Assembly: GCA_963575745.1 (NCBI GenBank)
Contig: CAUYUJ010018069.1
Span: 107,222 to 127,221 of the forward strand
Direction of reading: 5' to 3'
DNA: 20,000 nt
Source of the DNA: Prorocentrum cordatum
Taxonomy: Eukaryota > Sar > Dinophyceae > Prorocentrales > Prorocentraceae
The notes under the pieces were generated by a model that was not told the origin of the DNA, did not search any database, and was given only the letters and a program-made list of their open reading frames with translations. The position numbers were made by a program, and so were the translations under genes. Position 1 is the first letter of the stretch. Each line of letters starts with the position of its first letter. This document shows positions 18,535 to 20,000 of this stretch, one piece after another.

Positions 18535-19055
18535 GTGGTCAGATTCAGCCCTGGCTGCGTTCCAGCGCTCCATGAGGTGGTCGCGGCAGCTGTGAATCTC
18601 GGCGCTAGTCGTGACCGGTATCTGCGAGGTTGCAGTCTACTAGCCCTTGGGCCAGCGTGTTCTTTCTCATCGTTGCAGCCCCGGCCAGTCACTGGTTTCG
18701 GATACGATGAACGACACACCGCCCCCCCCCAGGCAGCGGTGCGGTCCGTGGAGTGGGTGCTGTGTAGGTACCTGCCGTTCCCCTGCCCTCTCTGTGGTCA
18801 GATTCAGCCCTGACTGCGCTCCAGCGCCTATGAGCTGGTCGCGGCTGCAGCGTACCTCGGCGGCCTTCGGCCGATATCCGCTAGGCGGCAGTGTACTGGC
18901 TCTTGGGCCTGCGTGTCCTCTTTCATCGTTGCTTCCTGGCCTGTCACTGGTTTCGGAAACGATGACTGACTCATCGGCCCCCCCCGGGCAGCGGTGTGGA
19001 TCGTGGAGTGAGTGCTCTGTAGCTCCCTGCCGTTCCTCTGCCCCTGTCTTAGCCG
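18535..19055 (+). repeat. 259-bp tandem duplication
   Basis: Two copies start at GTGGTCAGATTCAGCCCT (18535 and 18794). Shared landmarks include GCGCTCCA or GCTCCAGCG, GAGGTGGTCGCGGC or GAGCTGGTCGCGGC, TCACTGGTTTCGGA, a C-run followed by GGCAGCGGTG, and CCTGCCGTTCC. The copies differ by many substitutions and small indels, so the duplication is not recent. No gene is evident in either copy. Confidence 0.9.
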
Positions 19056-19707
19056 ACCCCGCGTACGGCGGTGGTACGGGCTTCGCGCTGACTGGTTCAG
19101 CCTTCAGCGTGTCGCTTCGGTTCTACCTGCCCGCTTTCGGCTAGGAGAGCTGCTCGGAGCTTGGCGCCGACAGGGCGACTTCTCCGTTGCACTGCACTGC
19201 GGTCTGCTTCACTTCGGTGTGGCTGGCGCCTATGTGCGATCGCCTTAATGCGGAGCATTTTGCTCGGTGTATGTGCACCCCACGCATTCCTTGCAAATTA
19301 GCCCCGTACTGTGACCCGGACGCCGCTTCCGCTCCCTGTCCGTTACCTCGGAGCCGCTGACCAAAAATAATCCCCTACCAGCACAGAACAGGTCACGACC
19401 TCTCCTGGCGTGCAGGATCCCATTCACCCGCATGTGTGCATCAGCTACCCTGGCCGTTTGCAGTCAGCTCAGCCAGCTCAGCCTCAGCCTGCGGCCCCGC
19501 CGGCGGTAGGTTCTGATTCCAGGCTCGGCCGCTGTGCTCTTAGGCTCGCGCGTTGCTAATTTGATAGGACTGTGGCCCGGACCACCCAGCTCGGCGACTG
19601 CGATTCCGCGTCCGCCCGCGACCAAAAACACCCCCCACCAGCCCATCCAGAAACGATGCCCAGAGGAATTGCCTCGATCAGGGAAGTGGGCAGCACACAG
19701 AGGAAGC
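19056..19707. other. Unique spacer
   Basis: Mixed sequence. The only internal echo noticed is GACCAAAAATAATCCCCTAC near 19360 and GACCAAAAACACCCCCCACC near 19620, about 260 bases apart. That is close to the period of the neighbouring duplication, but the flanks do not align clearly. No gene supported. Confidence 0.45.
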
Positions 19708-20000
19708 CAGTATGAGACATCTTGGGATGTCTTGAGCCATCTTGGAGGTCGTTTTGGGCTCTCCCAGGCGCTCTTGGAGTCATCTGAAGCAGTGCCCCCC
19801 AAGAGGCGAACCTGTGGCTAAACCTTCGTAACATCAATGATTTGGCATTCTCGCCGAGGCCTCTTGGAGCATCTTGGGTGCCTCTGGAGGGTCTCTTGGG
19901 GCCTCGTGGGGGTCTCCTGGGGGCCTCCTGGGGGCCTCTTGGGGGCCTCTTGGGGCCATCTTGGGGCCATCTTGGGACCTCTTGGGGCCTCCTGGGCGCT
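19708..20000. repeat. G-rich minisatellite (CTTGGGGGCC-type)
   Basis: Units of about 10-12 bases built on CTTGGGGGCCT are clearest from 19855 to the end and weaker at 19708-19770, with about 80 bases of unlike sequence between. It is the reverse complement of the motif filling 1-410, and it continues past the window edge. Confidence 0.8.

Overview
The window looks like nuclear DNA of a GC-rich eukaryotic microbe. It has more than 6 kb of trinucleotide arrays, several minisatellites, no operon-like packing, and no bacterial genes, tRNA or rRNA that I can recognise. A protist or alga with a repeat-rich genome (dinoflagellate or haptophyte, for example) would fit, but nothing in the sequence fixes the taxon. 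I recognise no known protein family.

Left half (1-10440) is a mosaic of simple repeats with short unique spacers. In order: a CCCAAG-type minisatellite (1-410), a CGT array (432-502), an 8-bp GCCCTATA satellite (914-1358), homopurine GAG/GGC arrays with a 21-G run (1540-2625 and 2856-3045), CGT-rich patches (3424-3600), a unique stretch with a purine-rich patch (3600-4790), a first GAT array (4791-6384), four copies of a ~71-bp minisatellite (6529-6797), a CTGAGG array (6798-7115), a second GAT array (7286-8884), and a third, more broken GAT/GAG complex (9068-10165). Many long reading frames cross these arrays on both strands, but they are by-products of triplet repetition and are not called as genes.

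Right half (10441-19700) is a different compartment: GC-rich, with an Ala/Pro-rich gene-like region. A tandem array of 357-bp units (119 codons) runs on the + strand from about 12830 to 15416. It stops abruptly inside a unit. The missing right part of that unit lies at 17753 on the opposite strand, followed on that strand by what looks like the rest of the gene (to about 15644). The simplest reading is one long repeat-protein gene whose 3' part (about 15416-17753) has been inverted, with frameshifts and in-frame stops in several places. Assembly error is the main alternative. Similar short sequences near 10500-10690 and 18190-18305 bracket this block.

Right edge (18450-20000) holds a 47-bp duplication, a 259-bp tandem duplication and, at the very end, a minisatellite of the same kind as at position 1 but in the opposite orientation.
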